Below, piece by piece: positions 53,901-61,895 of a stretch of 64,000 bases of DNA. The notes below the pieces were generated by a model, which had not been told where the DNA came from, ran no database searches, and saw only the letters and a program-made list of their open reading frames with translations. The DNA lies in contig CATGLK010000003.1 of assembly GCA_949538735.1 (NCBI GenBank), forward strand, positions 62,001 through 126,000. The letters run 5' to 3'. A program made the position numbers and the translations under genes. Source of the DNA: an uncultured Clostridia bacterium. GTDB lineage: Bacteria; Bacillota; Clostridia; TANB77; CAG-508. The first letter of the stretch is position 1. The number at the start of each line of letters is the position of its first letter.

Positions 53901-54521
53901 TTAATTCATTTCGAAAACTTGAATTTTATGTGTGGCAAGACCTGTTACCGCTTCAACCGCTTGTATAATATTGGTTTTAGTGCTTACATTTCCAGCACCT
54001 TTAGCTGTAATAATTGCACCTTCGATTTTTGCCTGCACAACTTTTTGTGTAATTGGCGTTTTTTCTCCACTATCTTCTTTAAATATGATATCTTTTTGAG
54101 AGTTATTTTCTTGTATTTTCCTTATTCCTCCTGATGTGTCTGTTTCTTCTGTTGTACTTACTTTTGAATTTTCATTATACATTGCGACAACTTCATTTGA
54201 CTCATTATAATTTATGCATACTTTTACATCTCCGACCCCTTGTATCTTTGACAAAATATTTTCCAGTTTTTCTTCTAAGTTGTCTGTTGCCTGTATACTT
54301 TCCGAAGGTGTTGTATTTATTGCAGAACTTGCTAATTTTTTGCTTGTATCATTATTTGATTCTACTTTTTTCTTGTTATTTCCATTCCATATTATGTTTA
54401 TAATCACAATTGTTATAATTAATATTATTACAAAAAATACTAAATTTTCTATTTTCTTTTTGTCATTTCCTTCGCCATCTTCTTTACTTTTGATTAAGCT
54501 TTTTAGTTGATTTTTAAACAT
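53901..54521 (-). CDS. spoIIIAG: Stage III sporulation protein AG
   Basis: A 206-residue protein with a membrane helix at residues 26-46 (NLVFFVIILIITIVIINIIW) and the ring-forming domain: LEKNILSKIQG-like LEEKLENILSKIQGVGDVKV, YNESNEVVAMYNEN, ITQKVVQAKIEGAIITAKGA and VSTKTNIIQAVEAVTGLATH. SpoIIIAG forms the large oligomeric ring of the feeding-tube channel. It overlaps spoIIIAF by 19 bases. Confidence 0.92.
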   Translation of the reverse strand: MFKNQLKSLIKSKEDGEGNDKKKIENLVFFVIILIITIVIINIIWNGNNKKKVESNNDTSKKLASSAINTTPSESIQATDNLEEKLENILSKIQGVGDVKVCINYNESNEVVAMYNENSKVSTTEETDTSGGIRKIQENNSQKDIIFKEDSGEKTPITQKVVQAKIEGAIITAKGAGNVSTKTNIIQAVEAVTGLATHKIQVFEMN

Positions 54522-55114
54522 TTTTCATTCACCCCATATTCTTCTATTAAAAATTTTTTTACATTTTGAATGTCTGTGTTTGTAATCTTTTTCTCTTGGT
54601 TTGAAGTTTTTTCTTCTTTATTTATTTTTGTGTCTATTTTTTTGATTTTTTGTACTTCTGTTACTATTTTGTTTTCAACTGTTTCGGTTTCTTTTTCTGG
54701 TTCTTTTCCTTTTTCTATATTTAGCTGTATTTGGTTGATTTCCCACTCTTGCTCGTCATTTCTGGTTGTATTTATTTTTGCACTTTTCACATTATAACCT
54801 TTTTCTTCTACTTTTTTTGTAATATCTTTTTCTAATTCCTCCTCATACAATTTATTTATTCTCTCGTCCATACTTGTTTGGGTTACAGTACTTGTTGTCT
54901 GTACTGTTGTGTAATCTTCAATATCTAAATTGCTCAAATCTAACTTATCTTTATTTTGAATTAATGGAGATATTATGTTGAATATTACAAAAACTCCTAA
55001 TACCATTCTTATATATTTCTTCGTTTTGTTATTAGGTAAAAGCATTTCTAAAATTGAAACTACTACTATTGTTACACCTAATCCTTTTGTCCAACTACTC
55101 AAAAACTCTATCAT
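54503..55114 (-). CDS. spoIIIAF: Stage III sporulation protein AF
   Basis: A 203-residue protein. Two N-terminal helices (FLSSWTKGLGVTIVVVSILE and MVLGVFVIFNIISPLI) surround the conserved MLLPNNKTKKYIRMVLG. A cytoplasmic or intermembrane domain follows, with YEEELEKDITKKVEEKGYNV and a lysine/glutamate-rich tail. The order and topology match SpoIIIAF, a membrane component of the mother-cell side of the channel. Confidence 0.9.
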   Translation of the reverse strand: MIEFLSSWTKGLGVTIVVVSILEMLLPNNKTKKYIRMVLGVFVIFNIISPLIQNKDKLDLSNLDIEDYTTVQTTSTVTQTSMDERINKLYEEELEKDITKKVEEKGYNVKSAKINTTRNDEQEWEINQIQLNIEKGKEPEKETETVENKIVTEVQKIKKIDTKINKEEKTSNQEKKITNTDIQNVKKFLIEEYGVNEKCLKIN

Positions 55115-55124
55115 TTGTGTGCTC

Positions 55125-56276
55125 CTATCTATACATCATACTACTATTCGACATTTTCAAAACCAATGTTGTTCCTATTATCAACATAAATGACATTGCA
55201 CTTAGAATTCCTAAGAATATCTTGAAAATATCTCCTATTTGTTCTAGTAAACTCACTATATTTTTGTCTGCAATTGGTTGAACTAGCGCTGAGAGCAATT
55301 TGTATGACGCTGTCAGAACTGTAAGTTTTAAAATAGGCATAATGCAAATTCCTAAAATAACAACAACTCCAACTAATCCCACAGCATTTTTTAGAACAAC
55401 TCCACAGCCTAAAACTGTATCAACAGCATCTCCTAAAATCTTTCCAACTACTGGTATCGCCGAGCTTACAACCGCCTTGCTAGTTTTTGCAGTAATTCCA
55501 TCAACACTACTAGATAATGTTCCTTCCAAAGAAACCACACCTACAAATATTGTTAAAACAATGCCTAAAAACCATACAATTCCTGACTTCAGAAATTTTG
55601 ACAATTTATCAATTTGTACTTTGTCAGATATTTTTGAAATTACTACCAAACTTGCAAATATCAGAACAAGTGGTATAATTAAATTTTGAATCATATTTCC
55701 AACAAAATTTATCATAAACAAAATTATCGGTTCTATCACTGTACTTGTAGTTATACTACCTGTATAAAGCATTAATGTAACAAGTAGTGGAACTAACATA
55801 TTCATAAATCCCAGCAAATTACTTGTAGTATCTTGAACTAGTTTTATAATATCTGAAAAATTAGTCATTATTATAGTTACAATTAATATATACTGAACAT
55901 AATAAACTAGTTTTGCTATTCCATCATTTTCAAGGCTTTCGCTGATTGACTTCAAAATGCTGTGAATTACTATAACCGCTAGTATTCCAACAATTGCTTT
56001 TACATTTGCAGTCACTTCTTTTCCAAGCAAATTTAATATTCTCTTTGCAAATGTACTATTATCAACATTGCCCTTTATAGCCTGTTCTAAAACATCACTA
56101 ACATTTATTCCTTCAAAAAATTCACCAGAATACTCCTCAGCACCTTTTATAAAATCTTGTATTTTAAATTCTTCTTGTTGTTCCTTCATCGTTTGTGTTC
56201 CAGTATCTGCACAACTTGTGCCACCAACTGCCACCACAGAAACAACAACTATCATAATCAATAAAAACTTTTTCAT
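55125..56276 (-). CDS. spoIIIAE: Stage III sporulation protein AE
   Basis: A 383-residue polytopic membrane protein with a signal peptide (residues 1-23) and eight or so helices, including VKAIVGILAVIVIHSILKSI, FMNMLVPLLVTLMLYTGSI, FLKSGIVWFLGIVLTIFVGV and SSAIPVVGKILGDAVDTVLG. This is the SpoIIIAE layout. A palindromic repeat lies between it and spoIIIAD, which breaks the usual tight spacing of this operon. Confidence 0.92.
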   Translation of the reverse strand: MKKFLLIMIVVVSVVAVGGTSCADTGTQTMKEQQEEFKIQDFIKGAEEYSGEFFEGINVSDVLEQAIKGNVDNSTFAKRILNLLGKEVTANVKAIVGILAVIVIHSILKSISESLENDGIAKLVYYVQYILIVTIIMTNFSDIIKLVQDTTSNLLGFMNMLVPLLVTLMLYTGSITTSTVIEPIILFMINFVGNMIQNLIIPLVLIFASLVVISKISDKVQIDKLSKFLKSGIVWFLGIVLTIFVGVVSLEGTLSSSVDGITAKTSKAVVSSAIPVVGKILGDAVDTVLGCGVVLKNAVGLVGVVVILGICIMPILKLTVLTASYKLLSALVQPIADKNIVSLLEQIGDIFKIFLGILSAMSFMLIIGTTLVLKMSNSSMMYR

Positions 56277-56286
56277 TTGTTCCTTT

Positions 56287-56415
56287 CATGTCCATTGGGG
56301 ACGTTTCCTTTTGGACATTTTGTCCATTTGGGGACACATCTTCTTTTCAAAACTTTTTTGGCCTGTCCCAAAACGTCCGCGAGTGAAACTTTTTTGGCCT
56401 GTCCCAAAAAGTTTA
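56287..56415. repeat. Compound palindromic repeat inside the spoIIIA operon
   Basis: GTCCATTGGGGACG and TTTTGGACATTTTGTCC (almost identical to 24207-24260) are followed by two copies of AACTTTTTTGGCCTGTCCCAAAA. It fills the gap between spoIIIAE and spoIIIAD and touches the spoIIIAD stop codon. Confidence 0.8.
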
Positions 56416-56811
56416 GGGCAGTATTTTTAATATTATTTCTAGCAAGCTTGATATGATTGGTATTGACATTGATATTATAATAATTTTTGTGCCTATTTCT
56501 ATTTTACTTGCTATTGCTGCTTCTCCAGAGTCTTTGCATATACTTACTGCAAATTCTGATAAAAATGCTATTCCTGTTATTTTTATTAATAAAGTCAGAA
56601 ACGTGCTATTTATTGATGTTTTGTTTGCAAGTGTTTGCAGTAAATTTATTATTCCTGTTAGTTTGTCCATTACTAACAATAAGATTAGTACTCCTGTTAA
56701 CAAACTTATGTATATAGCAAATTCTGGTCTATATTGTTTTAAAAGTATTATTATTATTAATGCTATTAAGCCAATTCCAATTATTCTTATAACTTCCAAA
56801 TTGATTTTCAT
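56413..56811 (-). CDS. spoIIIAD: Stage III sporulation protein AD
   Basis: A 132-residue membrane protein with four helices: EVIRIIGIGLIALIIIILLK, FAIYISLLTGVLILLLVMDK, LTLLIKITGIAFLSEFAVSI and IGTKIIIISMSIPIISSLLE. CKDSGEAAIASKIE before the last helix is the SpoIIIAD signature. The ATG at 56811 follows GGAAGGA. Without the frame change in spoIIIAC, translation of that gene would run into this one in frame and make an artificial fusion. Confidence 0.9.
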   Translation of the reverse strand: MKINLEVIRIIGIGLIALIIIILLKQYRPEFAIYISLLTGVLILLLVMDKLTGIINLLQTLANKTSINSTFLTLLIKITGIAFLSEFAVSICKDSGEAAIASKIEIGTKIIIISMSIPIISSLLEIILKILP

Positions 56812-56825
56812 TCCTTCCGCTATTT

Positions 56826-57021
56826 TTATAAATTGAATATTGTTCTTACTGTTCCAAACAAAGTGCTTATTTCTTTTATTACCATTGTTAAAACTATAAC
56901 TAAACCGAGCTAATGTTGTCATCATTGCTTGGTCTTCTCTTCCTGCTCTTACTAAAACTTGATGTAAAACAGCAACTAATATTCCTATTGCAGCGATTTT
57001 AAATAATAAATTGATATCCAT
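56826..57021 (-). CDS. spoIIIAC: Stage III sporulation protein AC, one +1 recoding site
   Basis: A 64-residue protein with two helices. The first (LLFKIAAIGILVAVLHQVLV) and GREDQAMMTTLA lie before the in-frame CGG at 56905-56907. Skipping its C gives LAGLVIVLTMVIKEISTLFG, the expected second helix of SpoIIIAC, and a stop at 56826, 14 bases before spoIIIAD. The unshifted frame gives the non-hydrophobic ARFSYSFNNGNKRN and then fuses to SpoIIIAD. The recoded length agrees with the family (about 65 residues). Confidence 0.9.
56905..56907 (-). other. Putative +1 recoding site CGG-T (Gly) in spoIIIAC
   Basis: The in-frame context is TTA GCT CGG TTT. Skipping C gives TTA GCT GGT TTA GTT ATA, the start of the second membrane helix. 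Confidence 0.88.
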
Positions 57022-57060
57022 ATTCGTTTTTATCCTTTCTACAAATTAGAATTTAGCATT

Positions 57061-57570
57061 TTAACATAATACTATTACTATTGCTAGTCCCATTATTGTA
57101 CCAAGTCTTGTAAATAATTTTTCATTTTTTTGTTTTTCGCAAAATGCTTCTTTTATTTGATTTTCTAAAAAGTTTTCTGTTATTTCTATTTGACTTACTT
57201 GTCCATCTACATCTGTTTGTCCTAATAATTTTGATAATTTTTTTATTGTTTGTTTATCTTGCATTTTCAAATTTGTCTCTGTTTCTTCTACCGCTTGTTC
57301 CCAAGCAATATTGGCTGTTGTTGTCTCCATTTTTTCACTTGCTTTTTTAAATATGTTTCCAACATTTTTGTTGGTGTTTGATGAAATTTCTTTGAAAATT
57401 TCTGGTATCGGTTCATATGTAAATTTAATTTTTGTTTTTAATATGTTTAAAGCATTTTTTATTTCTTCTAATTCTTCTAACCTGTATACGTATTTTTTCG
57501 CTAAAAACTTTCCAATTAGACTTGTCCCTAGCAAAATTAAAAATAATATAAAATATTTGATTATTTGCAT
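57061..57570 (-). CDS. spoIIIAB: Stage III sporulation protein AB
   Basis: A 169-residue protein with an N-terminal helix (YFILFLILLGTSLIGKFLAK), a helical middle with LKTKIKFTYEPIPEIFKEIS, LLGQTDVDGQVSQIEITENF and a C-terminal helix (LFTRLGTIMGLAIVIVLC). Such bitopic topology and motifs are those of SpoIIIAB, which resembles GspF-type membrane platforms. No recoding site occurs here. Confidence 0.9.
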   Translation of the reverse strand: MQIIKYFILFLILLGTSLIGKFLAKKYVYRLEELEEIKNALNILKTKIKFTYEPIPEIFKEISSNTNKNVGNIFKKASEKMETTTANIAWEQAVEETETNLKMQDKQTIKKLSKLLGQTDVDGQVSQIEITENFLENQIKEAFCEKQKNEKLFTRLGTIMGLAIVIVLC

Positions 57571-57655
57571 AATAAGTTTGTCCTTTCCTTTTTCTTATAT
57601 TGTATGCTTGCCAAATTTTTTTAGAACCTTTTTAATATTTTTTTATATACGAATT

Positions 57656-58542
57656 TTAGCCTAAAAAAATAATTTTTTCTATTTGTTTTGTCTCTATTAG
57701 AAAATCAATTTCTTTATTCATTTTCACATCTTCAATTGAATTTCCGTGCATCGTAAATATCCCTTTAACACCTGACCTTATTGCTTTTCCGTATTGCTTG
57801 TACATCTTCTTTTGAGCCAATTTCGTCACACGCAATTACCTCTGGCGCCATAGAACGAATTAGCATTTCCATACCTTTTGATTTTGATATATTTTCAATT
57901 ACATCTGTTCTTATTCCTATATCATTTTGTGGAATTCCTTGATACATCGCTGCTATTTCTCCTCTTTCATCAACTACACCGCACTGTTTTGCCTTGAAAA
58001 TTTATATTTGCAATTCCATTACTTATGTTTCTTATTGCATCTCTTAGCATTGTTGTTTTTCCCATGCCTGGCGGAGATACAATCAATGTTGTATAAATCG
58101 TTTTATTTTCCATATCTAATATTTCATTCAATATTTTATTGCTACAACCTATTACTTGTCTTGCAATTCTAAAATTTAAGCTTGTTATATATTTTAAATT
58201 GATTACATTATTATTTTCCATTACTGCTGTCCCTGTTATTCCAACTCTGTGTCCTCCTTTTATGGTTAAAAATCCGTCACATATCTGATTTTTATATGCA
58301 TAAATCGAATTATTGCAAAGTCTTTCTACCGTTTGCAATATTTCTGCTCCACTTACATTATATTCTATTAATATTGTTGTTCTTCTTAGCTTTAATAAGA
58401 TTGGTCTGTTTGAACGTATTCTAATTTCTTGTAATTCTTCTGCAACTTGTCTATTTTGATTAATTGTATTATCTAACAATGAGTATATATTACTTGGAAA
58501 ATATCTTAGTATTTCTTCTTTAATGTTCAATATCCATCCCAC
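57656..58542 (-). CDS. spoIIIAA: Stage III sporulation protein AA (ATPase), two +1 recoding sites
   Basis: A 294-residue AAA-type ATPase that powers the SpoIIIA channel. Conventionally it is three pieces. Skipping C at CGG 57979-57981 and CGG 57789-57791 gives one protein: GFLTIKGGHRVGITGTAV, Walker A VSPPGMGKTTMLRDAIRN, then GKTVGVVDERGEIAAMYQG (conserved D-E-R-x-E-I-A, first shift), PEVIACDEIGSKEDVQAI (Walker B D-E), GKAIRSGVKGIFTMHGNS (second shift) and a short C-terminus. Both joins fall on conserved glycines. An isolated conventional piece has no function, yet the rest of the operon is intact. Confidence 0.88.
57789..57791 (-). other. Putative +1 recoding site CGG-A (Gly), spoIIIAA site 2
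   Basis: The in-frame context is GCA ATA CGG AAA. Skipping C gives GCA ATA GGA AAA GCA ATA. It lies 189 bases downstream of site 1. Confidence 0.85.
57979..57981 (-). other. Putative +1 recoding site CGG-T (Gly), spoIIIAA site 1
   Basis: The in-frame context is ACA GTG CGG TGT. Skipping C gives GTG GGT GTA GTT GAT GAA AGA. Unshifted translation stops three codons on. Confidence 0.85.
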
Positions 58543-58562
58543 CTTTTTATTTTATTTGCATA

Positions 58563-58599
58563 AAAAAAGAACATATATAATATATATATGCTCTTTTTT
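58563..58599 (-). terminator. Terminator upstream of spoIIIAA
   Basis: AAAAAAGA-CATATATA and TATATATG-TCTTTTTT form an AT-rich stem after the stop of the gene at 58611-60347. This makes spoIIIAA the first gene of its operon. Confidence 0.6.
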
Positions 58600-58610
58600 G
58601 TATTTTAGAA

Positions 58611-60347
58611 CTATTTTTCGTTTATTACAGCTCTGTATATTGCTCCTGTATTTTCTTCTTTTTCAAATTCTATTTTGTAATTTTTTTCTGTTGATATTTC
58701 TTGTTTAATGAATGATATGTTTTCTCTTGTTGCTTCATATTCTTCTCCATTGAAGTTTATTTCTTTTATTTTGTATCCATCTTTTTCGTTGTTTTCACTT
58801 ATTATTGTCATTAATCCTTTTGTTGTTACTCCTGGTGAATTTGTATTTGCATACATTTCATATTCTGCATTTGTTTCAGTTATATTAGTTTCATCAAATT
58901 GATTTTGATTATTCAAAAAGTTAAATTCTGTATTGCTTTCTTCATCTGAAATTTGATTAAACATATTGTTTGATCCTGATGAAAGTAGTGAAGCTACTGG
59001 GAATAGATTAAATAATGGGTTTTGGCTTTCTTCTAGCCCTAACTCTTCCATTTGTTGCCTATTTACATCTGTTATTCTTTGCGTTACCGCATCTAAGAAG
59101 TTTGTAACTTGTTCATCTTCAAAATCATTTAATACAGTACTATTATCTTGTGTAAAGCCTTCTATATCTACACTTCCAGCAAAACTTACATTATTATTTA
59201 TAATATATGTTACACTTTGTTCTTCACTTGCTTGTATTGTTACTTGATAAGTTTCTTGCACGCTTTCCATAGTTTCTAATCCATTAAAAGCCCCAGCTAT
59301 TAAAACTTTAATCACATTGTCTCCATTATTAATTTCCAAAGAAATGCTTGTACTATTTTGGTTGTTTCCTCTTATTTTATCTATTACGACAGCTATTCCT
59401 TCTGTTGATATTTTTAATTTTGATATTTTTCCTTTTTTACTGTATACTGCAATTTCAAATTGTTGATTTTCCTCTATTTCCATTTCGTTGAAACTTTCAG
59501 CTATTTCTTCTATTTTACTTTTTTCTATTTTATCTGTTGTTCCCAAAGATTCTGCATATTGGTTCAATTTATCTAAAGCTAATTCATCATCTTTTAATGT
59601 TTCTAATAATTTTACTGTTATACTCTTCATATCTTCTGTCGTTAATGTTAGCTTATAGCCTGTACTACTTGTCTCTTGAGTTTTAGAAAATTTTTCATCA
59701 CCTATACTTTGCATTAGAACTTCTGTATATCTGTTTATTATTTGTTCTTTTTCTTGTTCTGTTATTTCTATATTTTTTGTTTCATCTTTTTTGTCAGATG
59801 CATCTTTTATTTGATTTACTATATTTATTATAGAATTTAGTGTTGCATTTGTAGTACTTGTGTCAGTTGTATCAATTGCCACAAAACTTTTACTTATATA
59901 TTCTGTTTGAATTCCCATAACATCTTCTATTTTTCTATATGTTAATGGAAAATTAACATCATTTGAATAGTTTAATGATATTTCTTGTTCTGTTTTATTT
60001 GCTTGATTATCTGTTTTCCCTTTGACAGTTATGTTAAACTGATTTACTGCTTTTAATAATTCTTCTTCATCTTCCATTTTGATGTCAGTCTTAAATGTCG
60101 CACTATTTGTGTATGGTGTGTTTTCTTTCTTTTCAAAATATTGAATTGTTTGGTTGTCTATAAATCCCGTTTCTTCGTTTCCTGCTTGTGCTACATATTT
60201 AAAAAATAGTGTTTTATTGGTTTTAAACATATCTGTTTGAAAATATAAATATGCAATTACACCTATTAGTATTAATACCATTATTGATATTGTTATAATT
60301 AAAATTTTTAATATTTTTGCATTTTTCCTTTGTTCCATATCTTTCAT
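58611..60347 (-). CDS. Large single-pass membrane protein, unrecognised
   Basis: A 578-residue protein with a charged start, one membrane helix at residues 13-34 (ILIITISIMVLILIGVIAYL) and a long extracytoplasmic part rich in T, N, E and S with beta patterns. The long low-complexity stretches (residues 440-500) are asparagine- and glutamate-rich. No domain was recognised. It starts 11 bases after yebC and ends at a terminator, so it is probably co-transcribed with yebC. The start may be at 60347 or 60338. Confidence 0.65.
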   Translation of the reverse strand: MKDMEQRKNAKILKILIITISIMVLILIGVIAYLYFQTDMFKTNKTLFFKYVAQAGNEETGFIDNQTIQYFEKKENTPYTNSATFKTDIKMEDEEELLKAVNQFNITVKGKTDNQANKTEQEISLNYSNDVNFPLTYRKIEDVMGIQTEYISKSFVAIDTTDTSTTNATLNSIINIVNQIKDASDKKDETKNIEITEQEKEQIINRYTEVLMQSIGDEKFSKTQETSSTGYKLTLTTEDMKSITVKLLETLKDDELALDKLNQYAESLGTTDKIEKSKIEEIAESFNEMEIEENQQFEIAVYSKKGKISKLKISTEGIAVVIDKIRGNNQNSTSISLEINNGDNVIKVLIAGAFNGLETMESVQETYQVTIQASEEQSVTYIINNNVSFAGSVDIEGFTQDNSTVLNDFEDEQVTNFLDAVTQRITDVNRQQMEELGLEESQNPLFNLFPVASLLSSGSNNMFNQISDEESNTEFNFLNNQNQFDETNITETNAEYEMYANTNSPGVTTKGLMTIISENNEKDGYKIKEINFNGEEYEATRENISFIKQEISTEKNYKIEFEKEENTGAIYRAVINEK

Positions 60348-60358
60348 TCCCCTATTTT

Positions 60359-61078
60359 TTATTCTTCCCAGTTGTGATAAATATTTGCAACATCATCTAA
60401 ATCTTCTAATCTTTCTATTAGTCTTTCCATTTTTTCTATGCCTTTTTCGTCTAGGCTTACTGTTGTTGTTGGTACCATTTGTACTTCTGCCTCTAAGAAT
60501 TCTAATCCTGCTTCTTCTAATTTCTCACGAACTTCTGAAAAATCGCTTGGGTCTGTAGTTATTTCGTAAATTTCTTCTGATGCTTCAAAATCTTCTGCTC
60601 CTGCATCTAGTGCTAACATCATTAATTCTTCTTCGTCCATTTTTGTTGTTTCTTTTTCTATTACTATTATTCCTTTTTTGTTAAACATGTATGATACACA
60701 TCCACTAGTTCCTAAGTTTCCACCAGCTTTGTCAAATACGTGTCTTACGTCTGCCGCTGTTCTATTTTTGTTGTCTGTTGATGCTTCTACTATTACAGCA
60801 ACTCCACTTGGTCCATATCCTTCATATGTTATTTCTTCGTAGTTTTCATTACTGCTTGATGCTTTTTTTATTGCATTGTTTATTGTATCATTTGGCATAT
60901 TTGCTGCTTTACATTTTGCTATTACATTTTTTAGTTTTGAGTTTCCTGCTGGGTCTGGTCCACCTTCTTTTACTGCTATTAGTAATTCTCTTCCTAATTT
61001 TGTGAATATTTTTCCTCTTGCTGCGTCTGCTTTTCCTTTCTTTGCTTGTATGTTATGCCACTTGCTATGTCCTGACAT
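60359..61078 (-). CDS. yebC: YebC/PmpR family regulatory protein
   Basis: A 239-residue YebC/TACO1 protein. The start [20 protein letters not shown] and [19 protein letters not shown] are diagnostic, followed by [53 protein letters not shown] and a C-terminal acidic region. Members act as transcriptional regulators, and TACO1-type proteins also relieve ribosome stalling on difficult codons such as proline runs. The latter is of interest beside the recoding seen here, but no link is shown. Confidence 0.95.
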   Translation of the reverse strand: MSGHSKWHNIQAKKGKADAARGKIFTKLGRELLIAVKEGGPDPAGNSKLKNVIAKCKAANMPNDTINNAIKKASSSNENYEEITYEGYGPSGVAVIVEASTDNKNRTAADVRHVFDKAGGNLGTSGCVSYMFNKKGIIVIEKETTKMDEEELMMLALDAGAEDFEASEEIYEITTDPSDFSEVREKLEEAGLEFLEAEVQMVPTTTVSLDEKGIEKMERLIERLEDLDDVANIYHNWEE

Positions 61079-61264
61079 ATTTAATTCCTCCTTTAATTTT
61101 CCTTGTTCTACTTATATATAATAGCACATCTTTTCCTTTTTGTGTAGTCCTTTTTGCGTATTTTCGATTTTTTATTAATTATCATTAATATTTGCAATTT
61201 TATGTAACATGTGATATAATAAAAATATGCAATTTTTCAATGCTTAGATTATGGAGGAAACAGC

Positions 61265-61588
61265 ATGAACAAGAAAAGACAAGCTATTAATCGGCATCCG
61301 TTAGACACTCCAGTGTCAAACCCCAAAGAAAAATTCGAGCAGCTTTATGAATGGGTACTGAGTGTTATGGAAGAAAAACATTTAGATACTTTGTACCTTT
61401 CAGATACTGTTTGCAGGCGGATTTTTGTTAGACCTCTTGAAACTTATTCTAAGTTTTATTTTGAGGAAAACGATATGAGGTTATTGGTAGATATGCTCAA
61501 TAGTAGTAAAATGTATAGTGCTACTTTTAACGAGCCCGGTTTTGTCGAATGTAGCTTTGTAAAAATCGAAAAAACAGCTACTAACTAA
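61265..61588 (+). CDS. Unrecognised 107-residue protein with two unshifted CGG codons
   Basis: A small polar protein (FEQLYEWVLSVMEEKHLDTL, FYFEENDMRLLVDMLNSSKM) with no family that I recognise. The ATG follows GGAGGAAA. CGG occurs in frame at 61292-61294 (AINRHPLD) and 61418-61420 (CRRIFVRP). A shift at the first would stop three codons later, and at the second would give an unrelated tail. The codon use (CAG, CTG, GTC, CGG) is less AT-rich than in neighbouring genes, which suggests recent arrival. It ends at a strong terminator. Confidence 0.6.
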   Translation: MNKKRQAINRHPLDTPVSNPKEKFEQLYEWVLSVMEEKHLDTLYLSDTVCRRIFVRPLETYSKFYFEENDMRLLVDMLNSSKMYSATFNEPGFVECSFVKIEKTATN

Positions 61589-61590
61589 GC

Positions 61591-61621
61591 AAAGAGCTCT
61601 TACATTATGTAAGAGCTCTTT
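61591..61621. terminator. Bidirectional terminator
   Basis: AAAGAGCTCTTAC-ATTAT-GTAAGAGCTCTTT lies between convergent genes. Confidence 0.85.
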
Positions 61622-61632
61622 ATATTATTTCA

Positions 61633-61824
61633 TTACATATTAAAATACATAATTAATCCACCAACAAGAGCTAATATAAATCCTAATATTTTTAATCCAT
61701 TTGAAGCTTCGTTTTGGTCTCCAAAACCAAAAAATCTTTTAGTTATTATCCTAGCATCAAAAATCAATATTACTCCTATCAGAAGTATAATTGCTGAAAT
61801 TAATTTTATTATTATTGAAAACAT
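61633..61824 (-). CDS. Small two-helix membrane protein
   Basis: A 63-residue protein with hydrophobic helices at residues 3-22 (SIIIKLISAIILLIGVILIF) and 44-62 (LKILGFILALVGGLIMYF), joined by a short loop DARIITKRFFGFGDQNEASN. It is a common type of small clostridial membrane protein with no assigned function. The start at 61824 has only a weak AGGATG site. Confidence 0.65.
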   Translation of the reverse strand: MFSIIIKLISAIILLIGVILIFDARIITKRFFGFGDQNEASNGLKILGFILALVGGLIMYFNM

Positions 61825-61895
61825 TTTATCTACATCCTTTTACTTTTTACAAATATACTATACTATTTTCGACAGAAAAAGTCAATCACACTTTT

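Noticed and set aside
56413-57021. A genuine SpoIIIAC-SpoIIIAD fusion protein of 202 residues
   Set aside because: The middle of the zero-frame product lacks the second SpoIIIAC helix, while the +1 frame gives it exactly with a proper stop codon.
2106-57981. Sequencing or assembly indels as the cause of the eight broken genes
   Set aside because: All eleven lesions are an extra C at codon position 1 before GGN on the coding strand, for genes on both strands, and two are adjacent in cwlJ. Errors should ignore strand, codon phase and residue. It is still the main alternative and needs raw reads.
2106-57981. CGG reassigned to another amino acid as an ordinary triplet
   Set aside because: A triplet reassignment would not change frame. 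Each gene continues in the +1 frame, so a four-base advance is needed.
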